Assembly: GCA_027730505.1 (NCBI GenBank)
Contig: JAQCGT010000012.1
Location: 1-42,320, forward strand
DNA length: 42,320 nucleotides
Source of the DNA: Actinomycetota bacterium
GTDB lineage: Bacteria > Actinomycetota > Acidimicrobiia > Acidimicrobiales > Ilumatobacteraceae
Direction of reading: 5' to 3'
Numbering within the stretch: the first letter of the stretch is position 1; every line of letters begins with the position of its first letter. Positions 1 through 9,873 of the stretch are shown here, one piece after another. The notes below the pieces were generated by a model. It did not search any database and was not told the origin of the DNA. It saw nothing but the letters and a program-made list of their open reading frames with translations. Both the position numbers and the translations under genes were made by a program.

Positions 1-1
1 C

Positions 2-565
2 CTGTTCGGACTGCTCGCCACCCTCATGTTGCTCCTCGGCATGATCACCGGCCTGCTCGAAGATCTGAGCGACCTCGACCTTGCCGGAACCGTGTTCGCA
101 GAAGGTTCGGCAGTGCTCGTCATCTATGCGGGAGCCCTCGCTGCTCTCGGAGGCCTCGTGATGTGGGCTCCCAAGCTCTGGGGTATGCAGATCCCTGAGA
201 AGAAGGTGTTGCCCCTCGCGCTGCTCGGAGCGCTCGCCACCGTGCTCGCCGCTGTGCCGCACGTCATCGCCGGATTCAGCGGGCAGGCCGGCGGCGTCGG
301 CACCTACGACGGCGACGGCGCATCGGCCGCTCTCAACGGCATCGTTCTCGTCGGCCACGCTCTCATGGCGCTCACCGTGCTCGGCGTTGCCGGTGCGATC
401 GCCACCAGCCGAGGTTCAGGTGACGGCAGCACCAACCCGTGGTGCGCCCACACCGTCGAATGGTCGACCACCTCGCCGGCCCCGGCCGACAACTTCGCTG
501 CGATGCCGACCGTCCGGTCGGCCGAACCCGAACTCGACCAGACCCCTGAAGGGAGCCCGTCGTGA
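2..565 (+). CDS. Heme-copper (cytochrome c) oxidase subunit I, C-terminal part, truncated at window start
   Basis: Open frame from window start; GGLVMWAPKLWG and NPWCAHTVEWSTTSPAPADNFAAMPTVRS resemble subunit I C-terminal motifs. Confidence 0.8.
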   Translation: MFGLLATLMLLLGMITGLLEDLSDLDLAGTVFAEGSAVLVIYAGALAALGGLVMWAPKLWGMQIPEKKVLPLALLGALATVLAAVPHVIAGFSGQAGGVGTYDGDGASAALNGIVLVGHALMALTVLGVAGAIATSRGSGDGSTNPWCAHTVEWSTTSPAPADNFAAMPTVRSAEPELDQTPEGSPS

Positions 566-1140
566 CGCTCGCCCTCCCCGCCGGCCCAGCACCGGCAGCA
601 CGGCGCCAAATCTTTGTCGGCACCGCCCTCGCCGCCCTCGCCGGCACCACGATGATGGGCGGGATGCTCGCCGTGTGGGCGCTCATCCGTCAGCGTGCCG
701 TCGATGCCGGCGAACGCTTCCCCGTCAACTTCATCATCCCCGAAGTGGCCACCAACGTGATGTTGATCACGTTGTTCTCCCTGTGCCTGTTCGCCCAATG
801 GGCCGTGTACTCGGCCCGGCGTGGCGACCGTGCGCACACCGGCCTCGCCCTCGGCGTGGTGCTCGTGCTCGGTATCGCCTACGTCAACGCGCAAGCCTTC
901 GTCTACACCCAGATGGAGATGCCGCTCGCCGGCAGCGGCTACGCCACGATGTTCTATGCCATCACCGGAACCATGGTCGCCATGGTGGTCGCCGGTCTCG
1001 TCTACACCGTCGTCGCAATGTTCCGATCACTCGGCGGTCGCGACCGCGAGTTCGAGGTGATCTCCGCCCACGCCATGTACTGGTACTTCATCGCCGCCGC
1101 CTACGCCGCGATGTGGTTCCTCGTCTACGTCACGAAGTGA
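562..1140 (+). CDS. Heme-copper oxidase subunit III family protein
   Basis: 192 aa, multiple TM segments, terminal AHAMYWYFIAAAYAAMWFLVYVTK; start overlaps upstream stop. Confidence 0.8.
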   Translation: MTLALPAGPAPAARRQIFVGTALAALAGTTMMGGMLAVWALIRQRAVDAGERFPVNFIIPEVATNVMLITLFSLCLFAQWAVYSARRGDRAHTGLALGVVLVLGIAYVNAQAFVYTQMEMPLAGSGYATMFYAITGTMVAMVVAGLVYTVVAMFRSLGGRDREFEVISAHAMYWYFIAAAYAAMWFLVYVTK

Positions 1141-1154
1141 GAGCAGGTACCTGA

Positions 1155-2288
1155 ATGTTCACCACCGGTTCCAAACTCCTCCTCGGCTCCACCGTCGCTG
1201 CCCTCATCGGCACCCTGCTCTACGGGATCCTCGTCGGCGGAATCATGGGCACCGTCGGACTCGTGTCGGCCACCGCTGCGCTCGGCACCTTCGCCGCCAT
1301 CAACATCTTCACCCGTGACGCCAACGTGTCAGTCGACGACATCGATGCGTTCGCCGGCGCAGCCGCTGGCGCCGAACGCCCGGGATCGAGCATGTGGCCT
1401 CTCGCCATCGGCCTGGCCACCGCCACGATCACGCTCGGACTCGTCACCTACACGGCGATCTTCATGCTTGGCGTGATCCTGCTCATCGCCGGTACCGCCG
1501 AATGGATGCTTCAGGCGTGGGCCGAGCGAGCATCGTCGGATGCCAACCACAACCGCGAGGTGCGTGGTCGCCTCGCCTACACCGCTGAGATGCCGGCGGC
1601 GGCTGCCATCGGTCTCGGCATCGTCATCTACGCCTTCAGCCGAGTGATGCTCGGCGTGCCGAGCAAAGCCTCCACCATCGTGGCATTCTCGGTCGTGGCG
1701 GCAGTTGTGCTTGCCGTTGGAGCGTTCGTCGGCAGCAACCGTCGTATCTCCGCCCCCAAACTCACCGGCCTGTTCGCGGTCGCCGGTGTGGTGCTTGTCT
1801 CAGGCGGTGCCGTCGCCGGTCTCAACGGCGAGCGTGAGATCGAAGAACATCACACCACCGCCTACTACGCACAAGAGGGCAAGTGCGGCACGGGTGAAAT
1901 CTCGGCCGACGAGCACGCCAGCCAGACCGTTGCTGGCAAGGCGTCACAGGCAGCGACCGTGGTGCTCTCCGACAGTGGATTGACCTACACCTTCCCCGGC
2001 CTTGACCAGGTCCGTTCGGGTTCGATCCAGCTGCCCCGCTCGAGCGCCGTGAACATCCTGTTCCGCAACGAGACCAACGAACACCGTCGCCTCGTGGCCG
2101 ACATGGCACCCGAGGTCGAGGGATCACCCGCCAAGATCTGCAGTCAGTTGGTCGAAGAGGGCGGCGTACAGCTCCTCACCCTGAACTATCCCGTTCCGAG
2201 CTTCGATCCGTCGGTCGAAGCCAACGGTGGCTACGCCCTCAGCGTGCCCGGCGTCGACGGCGCCCGCCTTGAGGTCGTGGTGCCATGA
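1155..2288 (+). CDS. Multi-TM membrane protein (oxidase subunit IV-like N-terminus) with C-terminal cupredoxin-like region
   Basis: 377 aa; many TM helices then soluble C-terminus NILFRNETNEHRRLV...C; sits between oxidase subunits III and II. Confidence 0.55.
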   Translation: MFTTGSKLLLGSTVAALIGTLLYGILVGGIMGTVGLVSATAALGTFAAINIFTRDANVSVDDIDAFAGAAAGAERPGSSMWPLAIGLATATITLGLVTYTAIFMLGVILLIAGTAEWMLQAWAERASSDANHNREVRGRLAYTAEMPAAAAIGLGIVIYAFSRVMLGVPSKASTIVAFSVVAAVVLAVGAFVGSNRRISAPKLTGLFAVAGVVLVSGGAVAGLNGEREIEEHHTTAYYAQEGKCGTGEISADEHASQTVAGKASQAATVVLSDSGLTYTFPGLDQVRSGSIQLPRSSAVNILFRNETNEHRRLVADMAPEVEGSPAKICSQLVEEGGVQLLTLNYPVPSFDPSVEANGGYALSVPGVDGARLEVVVP

Positions 2289-3595
2289 GTCACTCCCACG
2301 AGGATCACGAACGCACCATGTCGACCGATGTCCGTACTACTCGTAGGCTCTCTTCCGTGCGCTCTTCACTGACCACCGCAGGGCTCGCAGTAACAGCCAT
2401 GATCGGGCTGTCTGCATGTGCGAGCAACGCCCCGCAGGACACGTGGCAGCCCGCCGGCGAGAACGCCCAGAAGATCCACGACCTGCAGTGGCCCGTGTTC
2501 ACGGTGGCCGGCATCGTCGGTGTGATCGTGCTGGTCTTCATCGGTGTCATCGTCTTCCGCTTCCGTGACAAAGGTCAAGCGATTCCCGAGCAGACACACG
2601 GCAAGGCCTGGCTCGAGTACCTCTTCATCGCCATCCCCGCCGTGATTCTCGCCGCCATCGCCATCCCGACTGTGGGCGTCGTCCTCGCTCTCGCCGAGAC
2701 CGATGACACCGAATGCATCATCAACGTCACTGGTCAACAGTGGTGGTGGGAATACGACTACGAAGTGGAGCCCGACGGCTCCATCTGCGGTTTCGCCCCG
2801 TCCGCCGGTGAGGCCAGCCCGATCATCACATCGGGCCAGGTGGTGATCCCGGCAGGCACGAACGTCCTGCTGCGAGGCACCAGCCGCGACGTGATCCACA
2901 GCTATTGGATCCCCCGTCTCAACGGTAAGCGAGACATGGTCCCAGGCCGAGTCCACTACCTGCGTCTGCAATCCGACACGCCCGGCATCTACGCCGGACA
3001 GTGCACCGAGTTCTGTGGGCTCTCCCACGCCAACATGCGCATGGAGACCGTGGTGCTCGCGCCCGCTGACTTCCAGCGATGGCTTGACAACGAACTCGAG
3101 CCCTACAAATCGCCCGCCGAAGGCACCCTCGCCAAAGAAGGCGAAGCCACCTACATCACCCAGTGCGCACGTTGCCACCAGGTGAATGGCCTCGTCGACG
3201 ACAAGGGCACCGACGACACGAGCGATGACACCGTCGTCGTGTCGTACCCCGACCAGTTCGTGTTCTCGGGCGCAGCCCCGAACCTCACCAACCTGATGGG
3301 GCGCAACACCTTCGCCGGCGCCTCATGGGATCTGCTGACACCCGAGTGTCGTGAGGACGTCTGGGAAGCGAGCCCGGAAGAGTTCGGTGAGAAGTATCTC
3401 GCCGGCGTCACCGAGGACTGCCTCAACGACATCGATCTGCGGGAATGGCTCCGCAACGCACCGGCCAAGAAGCCGATGTACGCCGACGCCGAGCTGTTGG
3501 AACCCACCGACGGCAAGACCCGCGGCATGCCCTATCTGGCCCTCTCCGAGGACCAGATCGACCAACTGATCGCCTACCTGCTCGAGCGCAAGTGA
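2285..3595 (+). CDS. ctaC: Cytochrome c oxidase subunit II with C-terminal cytochrome c domain (caa3 type)
   Basis: Lipobox LSAC; CuA motif GQCTEFCGLSHANM; heme motif CARCH; ATGA overlap with upstream gene. Confidence 0.95.
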   Translation: MSHSHEDHERTMSTDVRTTRRLSSVRSSLTTAGLAVTAMIGLSACASNAPQDTWQPAGENAQKIHDLQWPVFTVAGIVGVIVLVFIGVIVFRFRDKGQAIPEQTHGKAWLEYLFIAIPAVILAAIAIPTVGVVLALAETDDTECIINVTGQQWWWEYDYEVEPDGSICGFAPSAGEASPIITSGQVVIPAGTNVLLRGTSRDVIHSYWIPRLNGKRDMVPGRVHYLRLQSDTPGIYAGQCTEFCGLSHANMRMETVVLAPADFQRWLDNELEPYKSPAEGTLAKEGEATYITQCARCHQVNGLVDDKGTDDTSDDTVVVSYPDQFVFSGAAPNLTNLMGRNTFAGASWDLLTPECREDVWEASPEEFGEKYLAGVTEDCLNDIDLREWLRNAPAKKPMYADAELLEPTDGKTRGMPYLALSEDQIDQLIAYLLERK

Positions 3596-3602
3596 GGTTC
3601 TG

Positions 3603-5609
3603 ATGGCCATCATCGAACGCCCCTCCGACACCGTCGCCCTCGCACCATCGGGTGCGCCGGCCGTCGCCACCCCCGACACGTCGTACGGCGTGTTCCGCCG
3701 ACCGGTGCACACCACCGGGTGGAAGTCGTGGCTCTTCACGATCGACCACAAGAAGCTCGGCATCATGTACGGCGTCACCGCCATGGTGTTCTTCATCATC
3801 GGAGGCGTCGAGGCACTGCTCATCCGTCTGCAGCTCGCCGGTCCCAACGGCACCGTGCTCAACGCCGACCAGTACAACCAGATGTTCACGATGCACGCCA
3901 CCACCATGGTGTTCCTCTTCGTGATGCCGATGGCTGCTGCGTTCGCCAACTACATGGTGCCGCTGCAGATCGGTGCCCGTGACGTCGCGTTCCCACGAAT
4001 CAACGCGTTCGGATACTGGGCCTACCTGTTCGGAGGACTGCTCCTCAACTCGTCATGGTTCCTCGGCGGTGCCGCAGACGGTGGCTGGTTCATGTACGCC
4101 CCCAACTCGTCGGTCGTGTTCTCGCCGACCAACGGCGTCGACTTCTGGGGTCTCGGCCTCCAGATCACCGGAATCGCCTCGCTCACCGGTGCGATCAACC
4201 TGATCGTCACCGTCATCAACATGCGGGCACCCGGCATGAGCCTCATGAAGATGCCGATCTTCACCTGGATGGTGATGGTGGTGCAGTTCCTGCTGCTCTT
4301 CGCCATGCCGGTCATCACCGTGGCGCTGTTCATGCTCATGTTCCAGCGCTCATTCGACGCCACGTTCTTCAGCGTCGAAGCCGGTGCCGACCCGCTGCTG
4401 TGGCAGCACCTGTTCTGGATCTTCGGTCACCCCGAGGTGTACATCATCGTGTTGCCGAGCTTCGGCATCGTGTCGGAGATCCTCCCGGTGTTCTCGAAGA
4501 AGCCGCTCTTCGGATACCCGCTCGTCGTGTTCTCGGGTGCCGCCATCGGACTCGTCGGCTGGGGTGTGTGGGCCCATCACATGTTCGCCTCCGGCCTCGG
4601 ACCGATCTCGGTCGCCGTGTTCTCGGTGGCCACCATGGCGATCGCCATCCCGACCGGCGTCAAGATCGTCAACTGGACGCTCACCATGTGGGGCGGCAAG
4701 ATCGCCTTCACCGTGCCGATGCTCTACGCCGTCGGCGTGATCGTGCAGTTCACCATCGGTGGCCTCTCGGGCGTCACCCACTCGGTCGCCCCGTCGGACA
4801 CCCAGCAGACCGACACCTACTACATCGTCGCCCACTTCCACTACGTGATCTTCGGTGGAGCGGTGCTCGGACTGTTCGCCGGCCTCTACTACTGGTGGCC
4901 GAAGATGTTCGGCAAGATGCTGAATGAGCGTCTCGGTAAGTGGAACTTCTGGCTCACGATCGTCGGAATGAACTTGACGTTCGGGCCGATGCACGTCATC
5001 GGTCTTCAGGGTCAGCCCCGCCGCATGTACGTGTGGACCGAGAACCGGGCCGGTGAAGGTTTCTTCAACATCGGGTTCTGGAACCTGATGGCCACCATCG
5101 GATCGTTCGTGCTGACCCTCGGTGTGTTGGTGTTCCTCATCAACATCTACGTCTCACACCGCAAGGGAACTGAGAAGGCACCGCTCGACCCATGGGACGC
5201 TCGAAGCCTCGAGTGGATCACGGCCAACCCGCCGAAGGAACACAACTTCGACCGGCTGCCGACGGTTGGTCATCTTGATGAGTTCTTCCATCGCAAGTAC
5301 GAAGACCGCGGCGAAGGTGAACGCCACGACTACCACCAGGTGGCAACCGCCGAGGAGATCCTCGCCGCCGAGGAGGCCAGCGCCGACAAGCACATCCACC
5401 TGCCGTCGCCGTCGTACTGGCCGATCCTGCTTGCATTCAGCCTCCCGATCATGGGTTACGGCGTGATCTACAACCTGTATCTCCTCGCCGGTGGTGCCCT
5501 GTTGGCGCTGGTGTCGATGTACGGCTGGGGTATGGAGCCGCACACCGCGCCGAGCGATGACTACGACCCGCCCAAGGGCACCGAACTGGAGGTGGCCGCG
5601 CATGGCTGA
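3603..5609 (+). CDS. ctaD: Cytochrome c oxidase subunit I
   Basis: 668 aa; GHPEVYIIVLPSFG, WAHHMF, HFHYVIFGG motifs; extra C-terminal TM segments. Confidence 0.97.
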   Translation: MAIIERPSDTVALAPSGAPAVATPDTSYGVFRRPVHTTGWKSWLFTIDHKKLGIMYGVTAMVFFIIGGVEALLIRLQLAGPNGTVLNADQYNQMFTMHATTMVFLFVMPMAAAFANYMVPLQIGARDVAFPRINAFGYWAYLFGGLLLNSSWFLGGAADGGWFMYAPNSSVVFSPTNGVDFWGLGLQITGIASLTGAINLIVTVINMRAPGMSLMKMPIFTWMVMVVQFLLLFAMPVITVALFMLMFQRSFDATFFSVEAGADPLLWQHLFWIFGHPEVYIIVLPSFGIVSEILPVFSKKPLFGYPLVVFSGAAIGLVGWGVWAHHMFASGLGPISVAVFSVATMAIAIPTGVKIVNWTLTMWGGKIAFTVPMLYAVGVIVQFTIGGLSGVTHSVAPSDTQQTDTYYIVAHFHYVIFGGAVLGLFAGLYYWWPKMFGKMLNERLGKWNFWLTIVGMNLTFGPMHVIGLQGQPRRMYVWTENRAGEGFFNIGFWNLMATIGSFVLTLGVLVFLINIYVSHRKGTEKAPLDPWDARSLEWITANPPKEHNFDRLPTVGHLDEFFHRKYEDRGEGERHDYHQVATAEEILAAEEASADKHIHLPSPSYWPILLAFSLPIMGYGVIYNLYLLAGGALLALVSMYGWGMEPHTAPSDDYDPPKGTELEVAAHG

Positions 5610-6225
5610 CACCGCCGTCCATGACGACACGCACGCCGCACACGACGACCACGCCGCACATCACACCTCGACCGGCCTGTCGAACAACAAGCTGGCGATG
5701 TGGATGTTCCTCGGGTCAGAGTGCCTGCTCTTCGGCGGCCTCATCTCGACGTACATGCTCTACCGCGGTCGCCATTCGGCGAACCTCGGACCCGACCAGG
5801 TGTGGGACATCCCCTTCACGTCGGCGTCGAGCTTCGTGCTGTTGATGTCGTCACTCACCATGGTGCTTGCGGTGTCATCGGCACATCGCAAGGACGACCG
5901 CAACACCAAGGTCTGGCTCTCGGTGACAGCTCTGCTCGGCGCTCTCTTCGTGGCCGGCCAGGTGTATGAGTTCACCACGTTCTACCGAGAGGGCCTCGGC
6001 TTCACCACGAGCTTGTTCTCCTCGAGCTTCTACACCCTCACCGGTTTCCACGGTGTGCACGTGACCGTCGGCATCATCATGCTCATGTCGCTCTCCGGCA
6101 TGATCAGCCGCAACAAGGTGCCCGGCGACAAGGCTGAGACCGTCGAACTCTTCGGTCTCTACTGGCACTTCGTCGACGTGGTGTGGATCCTCATCTTCAC
6201 CCTCGTCTACCTGATCCCGGCCTGA
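5602..6225 (+). CDS. ctaE: Cytochrome c oxidase subunit III
   Basis: MADTAVHDD start at 5602 (ORF track start 5491 is upstream); GFHGVHVTVG, LYWHFVDVVWI motifs. Confidence 0.95.
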   Translation: MADTAVHDDTHAAHDDHAAHHTSTGLSNNKLAMWMFLGSECLLFGGLISTYMLYRGRHSANLGPDQVWDIPFTSASSFVLLMSSLTMVLAVSSAHRKDDRNTKVWLSVTALLGALFVAGQVYEFTTFYREGLGFTTSLFSSSFYTLTGFHGVHVTVGIIMLMSLSGMISRNKVPGDKAETVELFGLYWHFVDVVWILIFTLVYLIPA

Positions 6226-6241
6226 CCAGAATCGAGACGCC

Positions 6242-6565
6242 ATGAGCAGCGCCACCGACACCCATAGCGAACACGACACCGAATCACACGGATTGAGTGA
6301 TCTTGGTTACATCAAGATCGCGATCTTCCTCGCAGTCATCACTGCGGTGGAGGTCGTGTTCAGCTACACCCAGGAACAGCTCGGTGCTGCGTTCCTACCC
6401 GGACTGCTCATCCTCATGGGCGTCAAGTTCTTCATGGTGCTGCTCTACTTCATGCACCTGAAGTTCGACTCCAAACTGTTCAGCCTCATGTTCTACATCG
6501 GAATGGGACTGGCGGTCGGTTGTTACGCCGTGTTCCTGGCGACGATGCATTTCTTCCACTCCTGA
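6242..6565 (+). CDS. ctaF: Cytochrome c oxidase subunit IV (prokaryotic COX4 type)
   Basis: 107 aa, 3 TM; KFFMVLLYFMHLKFDSKLF motif. Confidence 0.85.
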   Translation: MSSATDTHSEHDTESHGLSDLGYIKIAIFLAVITAVEVVFSYTQEQLGAAFLPGLLILMGVKFFMVLLYFMHLKFDSKLFSLMFYIGMGLAVGCYAVFLATMHFFHS

Positions 6566-6580
6566 CCCCCGGAGGCGTCG

Positions 6581-7522
6581 ATGCCGGCGCAACTCGACAA
6601 TTTGAACCTCAACCCGTGGGCCTTCGTCCCACACCCCGAGGTGTGGCTGCTCGTCGGGTTCCTCACGGCTGCGTACGTGTACATGGTGCGGGTCATCGGG
6701 CCGAAAGCCGTCGGCCCCGGTGTCGAGGTCATTTCCCGCCGTAACCGCAACTCGTTCATCGCTGCCATGGTGATCCTGTGGATCGCAAGCGACTGGCCGG
6801 TGCACGACATCAGCGAGGACTACCTCTACTCGGTGCACATGGTGCAGCACATGGCACTGGCCTTCTGGGTGCCGCCGCTCGCCCTCATGGCCACCCCAGA
6901 GTGGCTCATGCGTACCCTCATCGGTTCGGGACGGATCTACAAGGCGTTGCGGTGGCTCACCCTGCCCGTCGTTGCGGCGCTGCTTTACAACGGTGGCACC
7001 ATGCTCACCCACCTGCCGTCGCTGGTGAACGCGTCCGTCGGCGACGGCTACTGGAACGGCGCACTGCACTACGGCCTTCATGTGATCGTGGTGACGGCGT
7101 CATTGCTGATGTGGATGCCGGTCGTCGGTCCGATCCCCGAGTTCCGCCTCGGACTCATCGGCAAGATGATCTACCTGTTCGCGCAATCGATCGTGCCGAC
7201 GATCCCTGCGGCGTTCCTCACCTTCGCCGACTCGGCCGTGTACTCGGCGTACGAACGTCCGGTGCGACTCTGGGGCATGTCGCTCGTCGACGACCAACAG
7301 CTCGCCGGCGCCATCATGAAACTGATGGGCGGCATGTTCTTGTGGGCACTCGTGATCTACTACTTCATGCAGTACGCGAAGCAGTTCCGTCACAGCCACG
7401 ACTACCGACGCGGCAACCGACCACACGACAGCGAGATGGTGGGAACCGATGACTCGCCGCTCACCACGGCCGACGTCGAAGCCGCATTTGCCCGCAGTAC
7501 CCCGGTCCGCGAAGAGCGCTGA
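6581..7522 (+). CDS. ctaG: Cytochrome c oxidase assembly factor CtaG-like membrane protein
   Basis: 313 aa multi-TM; SVHMVQHMALAFWVPPLALMATP motif; GGAGG upstream; position after ctaF. Confidence 0.85.
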   Translation: MPAQLDNLNLNPWAFVPHPEVWLLVGFLTAAYVYMVRVIGPKAVGPGVEVISRRNRNSFIAAMVILWIASDWPVHDISEDYLYSVHMVQHMALAFWVPPLALMATPEWLMRTLIGSGRIYKALRWLTLPVVAALLYNGGTMLTHLPSLVNASVGDGYWNGALHYGLHVIVVTASLLMWMPVVGPIPEFRLGLIGKMIYLFAQSIVPTIPAAFLTFADSAVYSAYERPVRLWGMSLVDDQQLAGAIMKLMGGMFLWALVIYYFMQYAKQFRHSHDYRRGNRPHDSEMVGTDDSPLTTADVEAAFARSTPVREER

Positions 7523-7539
7523 CCGCTAGCCTCGGCGCC

Positions 7540-8853
7540 GTGATCGACGTCCGGCTCCTGCGTTCCGACCTTGACGCTGTTCGTGCGTCGCTGGCTCGTC
7601 GTGGCGATGCCGACCTTGATTCGCTCGTCGACACGATGATCAGCCTTGACGCCAAGTTGCGTGAGATCACCGCCGAACGGGATGCCGTGCGGGCCAAGGT
7701 CAACGAACTCTCGAAACAGGTTGGAATGCTGCGTCGAGACGGCGATGCCGCCGGCGCTGAAGCGCTCCAGGCCGAAAGTCGTGCGCTCGGTGAAACCGAG
7801 AACACCTTGGCCGCCGACCACGACACGATGTCGGCGAAGCTCCGTGAGGTGCTGTTGGTGGTGCCAAACCTGCCCCATCCGGATAGCCCCGATGGTACGA
7901 GTGATGCCGACAACCCGGTGATCTCGGGGCCGTTTCTCCCAGCTGGCGGCATCGATGGCTTTGCCGAACACCAACGCGTACCTCACTGGGAGATCGGCAC
8001 CGATCTCGGCATTCTCGACAGTGAACGTGCCACGAAAATCGCAGCATCGATGTTCACCATGCAGCGCGGGGCTGGCGCCACGCTCGCCCGGGCGCTCTGC
8101 CAGTACGCGCTCGACGCCAATGCCGATGCCTTTGAGGAGGTGCGCCCGCCCACGCTGGTGTCGACGGCCACCCTGACCTCAACCGGTCAGCTGCCGAAGT
8201 TCGCCGATGACGCCTATGCCATCGAACGCGACGACCTGTGGTGTATCCCGACCGCCGAGGTGCCGCTCACCTCGATGTACGCAGGCGAGGTCCTCGCCCA
8301 AGCAGACCTACCGGCGCGGTTCATGGCGTACAGCCCGTGCTATCGCCGCGAGGCCGGCTCGGCAGGCCGCGACACCCGCGGCATGTTGCGCGCCCATGAA
8401 TTCGACAAGGTCGAGATCCTTGCCCTGGCTACCCCCGACCAGGCGGCTGAGCTGCTCACCGAGATGGTGGGCCGTGTCGAGCGACTGATCTCGTCACTCG
8501 GCCTGCACCACCGGGTGATCGAGATCTGCACCGGTGACATGGGTCAGAGCCATCACCGTTCCTTCGACGTCGAGGTGTACGCGCCGGGATGTGAGCAATG
8601 GCTCGAGGTGTCGTCGGTGTCATGGTTCTCCGACTATCAGGCCCGTCGCGCTGACATCCGCTACCGGCCGCTCGACGCCGACGGCAAGCCGGTGAAGGGC
8701 ACCGCTCTCGTACACACCCTGAACGGCTCGGCGCTCGCCGTGCCACGGGTCTGGGCCGCAATTCTCGAAACCAACCGGCAACCCGATGGCACCATCGCAG
8801 TGCCGAAGGTGCTGCACCCGTACATGCGTGGCATCACGGTGATCGGCGGCTGA
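7540..8853 (+). CDS. serS: Serine--tRNA ligase
   Basis: GTG start; N-terminal coiled-coil [10 protein letters not shown]...; class II motifs [26 protein letters not shown] and [10 protein letters not shown]. Confidence 0.97.
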   Translation: MIDVRLLRSDLDAVRASLARRGDADLDSLVDTMISLDAKLREITAERDAVRAKVNELSKQVGMLRRDGDAAGAEALQAESRALGETENTLAADHDTMSAKLREVLLVVPNLPHPDSPDGTSDADNPVISGPFLPAGGIDGFAEHQRVPHWEIGTDLGILDSERATKIAASMFTMQRGAGATLARALCQYALDANADAFEEVRPPTLVSTATLTSTGQLPKFADDAYAIERDDLWCIPTAEVPLTSMYAGEVLAQADLPARFMAYSPCYRREAGSAGRDTRGMLRAHEFDKVEILALATPDQAAELLTEMVGRVERLISSLGLHHRVIEICTGDMGQSHHRSFDVEVYAPGCEQWLEVSSVSWFSDYQARRADIRYRPLDADGKPVKGTALVHTLNGSALAVPRVWAAILETNRQPDGTIAVPKVLHPYMRGITVIGG

Positions 8854-8854
8854 T

Positions 8855-9502
8855 GTGGCCGACCGTGATGCCATTCGTGATCGGCGTATCCAATACGAGA
8901 CCGCTGGTCTCGAGGTTGGCGATGTCGACAGCGATCCGGTCGTCCAGTGGCACCGCTGGTACGACGACGCGGCGGCGGCCGAGCTGGTGGAGCCGAACGC
9001 GATGACAATCGGCACCGTCGATGCTGACGGTGTGCCCGATGCCCGCATTGTGCTCGTGCGGGCCGTTGACCATGCCGGACTCACGTTCTTCACCAACTAC
9101 GACTCGGCCAAAGGAACGCAACTCGGTGCCAACCCGGCGGCAGTGGCGGTGTTCGGATGGCTCGACCTGCACCGTCAGGTGCGCGTGCGCGGCACGGTCA
9201 CCAAAGTCACCGAGGCGGAGAGCGACGAGTACTTCATGAGCCGCCCGCGTGGATCGCGAATCGGCGCGTGGGCGTCGCCGCAGTCGACCGTGATCGCCGA
9301 CCGAGCCGAACTCGAGCATCGGGTAGCCGGCGAAACCGCTCGCTTCGATGGTTCCGAGGTCACTCGTCCCGCACATTGGGGCGGCTACCGGATCGTGCCG
9401 GACACCTGGGAGTTCTGGCAGGGGAGACCGAGCCGTCTTCACGACCGACTCCGCTACCGGCGAGTCGGTGACGTCTGGGTCATCGAACGCCTCGCCCCCT
9501 GA
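8855..9502 (+). CDS. pdxH: Pyridoxamine 5'-phosphate oxidase
   Basis: GTG start; [55 protein letters not shown]. Confidence 0.95.
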   Translation: MADRDAIRDRRIQYETAGLEVGDVDSDPVVQWHRWYDDAAAAELVEPNAMTIGTVDADGVPDARIVLVRAVDHAGLTFFTNYDSAKGTQLGANPAAVAVFGWLDLHRQVRVRGTVTKVTEAESDEYFMSRPRGSRIGAWASPQSTVIADRAELEHRVAGETARFDGSEVTRPAHWGGYRIVPDTWEFWQGRPSRLHDRLRYRRVGDVWVIERLAP

Positions 9503-9554
9503 TCACTCAGACGGTTCGCCACCGCGTTGGGTGCGCACCGAAACAGCGGTATTC

Positions 9555-9582
9555 GTACAGAATGACAACAAACATTCTGTAC
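9555..9582. promoter_or_regulatory. Perfect 10-bp inverted repeat (GTACAGAATG-N8-CATTCTGTAC), candidate toxin-antitoxin operator
   Basis: Arms 9555-9564 and 9573-9582 are exact reverse complements; lie just upstream of the vapB-like ATG (9592). Confidence 0.8.
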
Positions 9583-9591
9583 ACTTTGGAG

Positions 9592-9873
9592 ATGGACATC
9601 GGCATCACCGAACTCCGGGCCAACCTCGCACACTGGATCGCCCGAGCAGCGTCGGGTGACGATGTTGTGATTACCGACCACGGACGTCCCGTTGCGCGTC
9701 TGGTGCCCACCGAACCCGTTGACCGGTGGTCGGAACTCATCGAATCAGGACTCGTGCTGCGACCAGACGAGGTGACTCGGAGTCACCGAACGGACGACTT
9801 CCCGATTGCGCACGAGCCGACCGGGGTGTCGCTCGCCGATGAACTCGAGGCGATGCGAGACGAAGACCGTTGA
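9592..9873 (+). CDS. vapB: Type II antitoxin, Phd/YefM/VapB family
   Basis: MDIGITELRANLAHWIARAASGDDVVITDHGRPVARLVP; start 9592 preferred over 9562, which would place the palindrome inside the CDS. Confidence 0.88.
   Translation: MDIGITELRANLAHWIARAASGDDVVITDHGRPVARLVPTEPVDRWSELIESGLVLRPDEVTRSHRTDDFPIAHEPTGVSLADELEAMRDEDR

Noticed and set aside
2366-3178. 270-aa minus-strand ORF
   Set aside because: Antisense of ctaC; no domain motifs.
4055-4927. 290-aa plus-strand ORF inside ctaD
   Set aside because: Alternate frame of ctaD, extremely Arg/His-rich; ctaD frame has unambiguous oxidase motifs.
9562-9591. Upstream ATG start for the vapB-like gene
   Set aside because: Would put the perfect palindrome and candidate -10 inside the CDS; ATG 9592 begins the conserved antitoxin fold.
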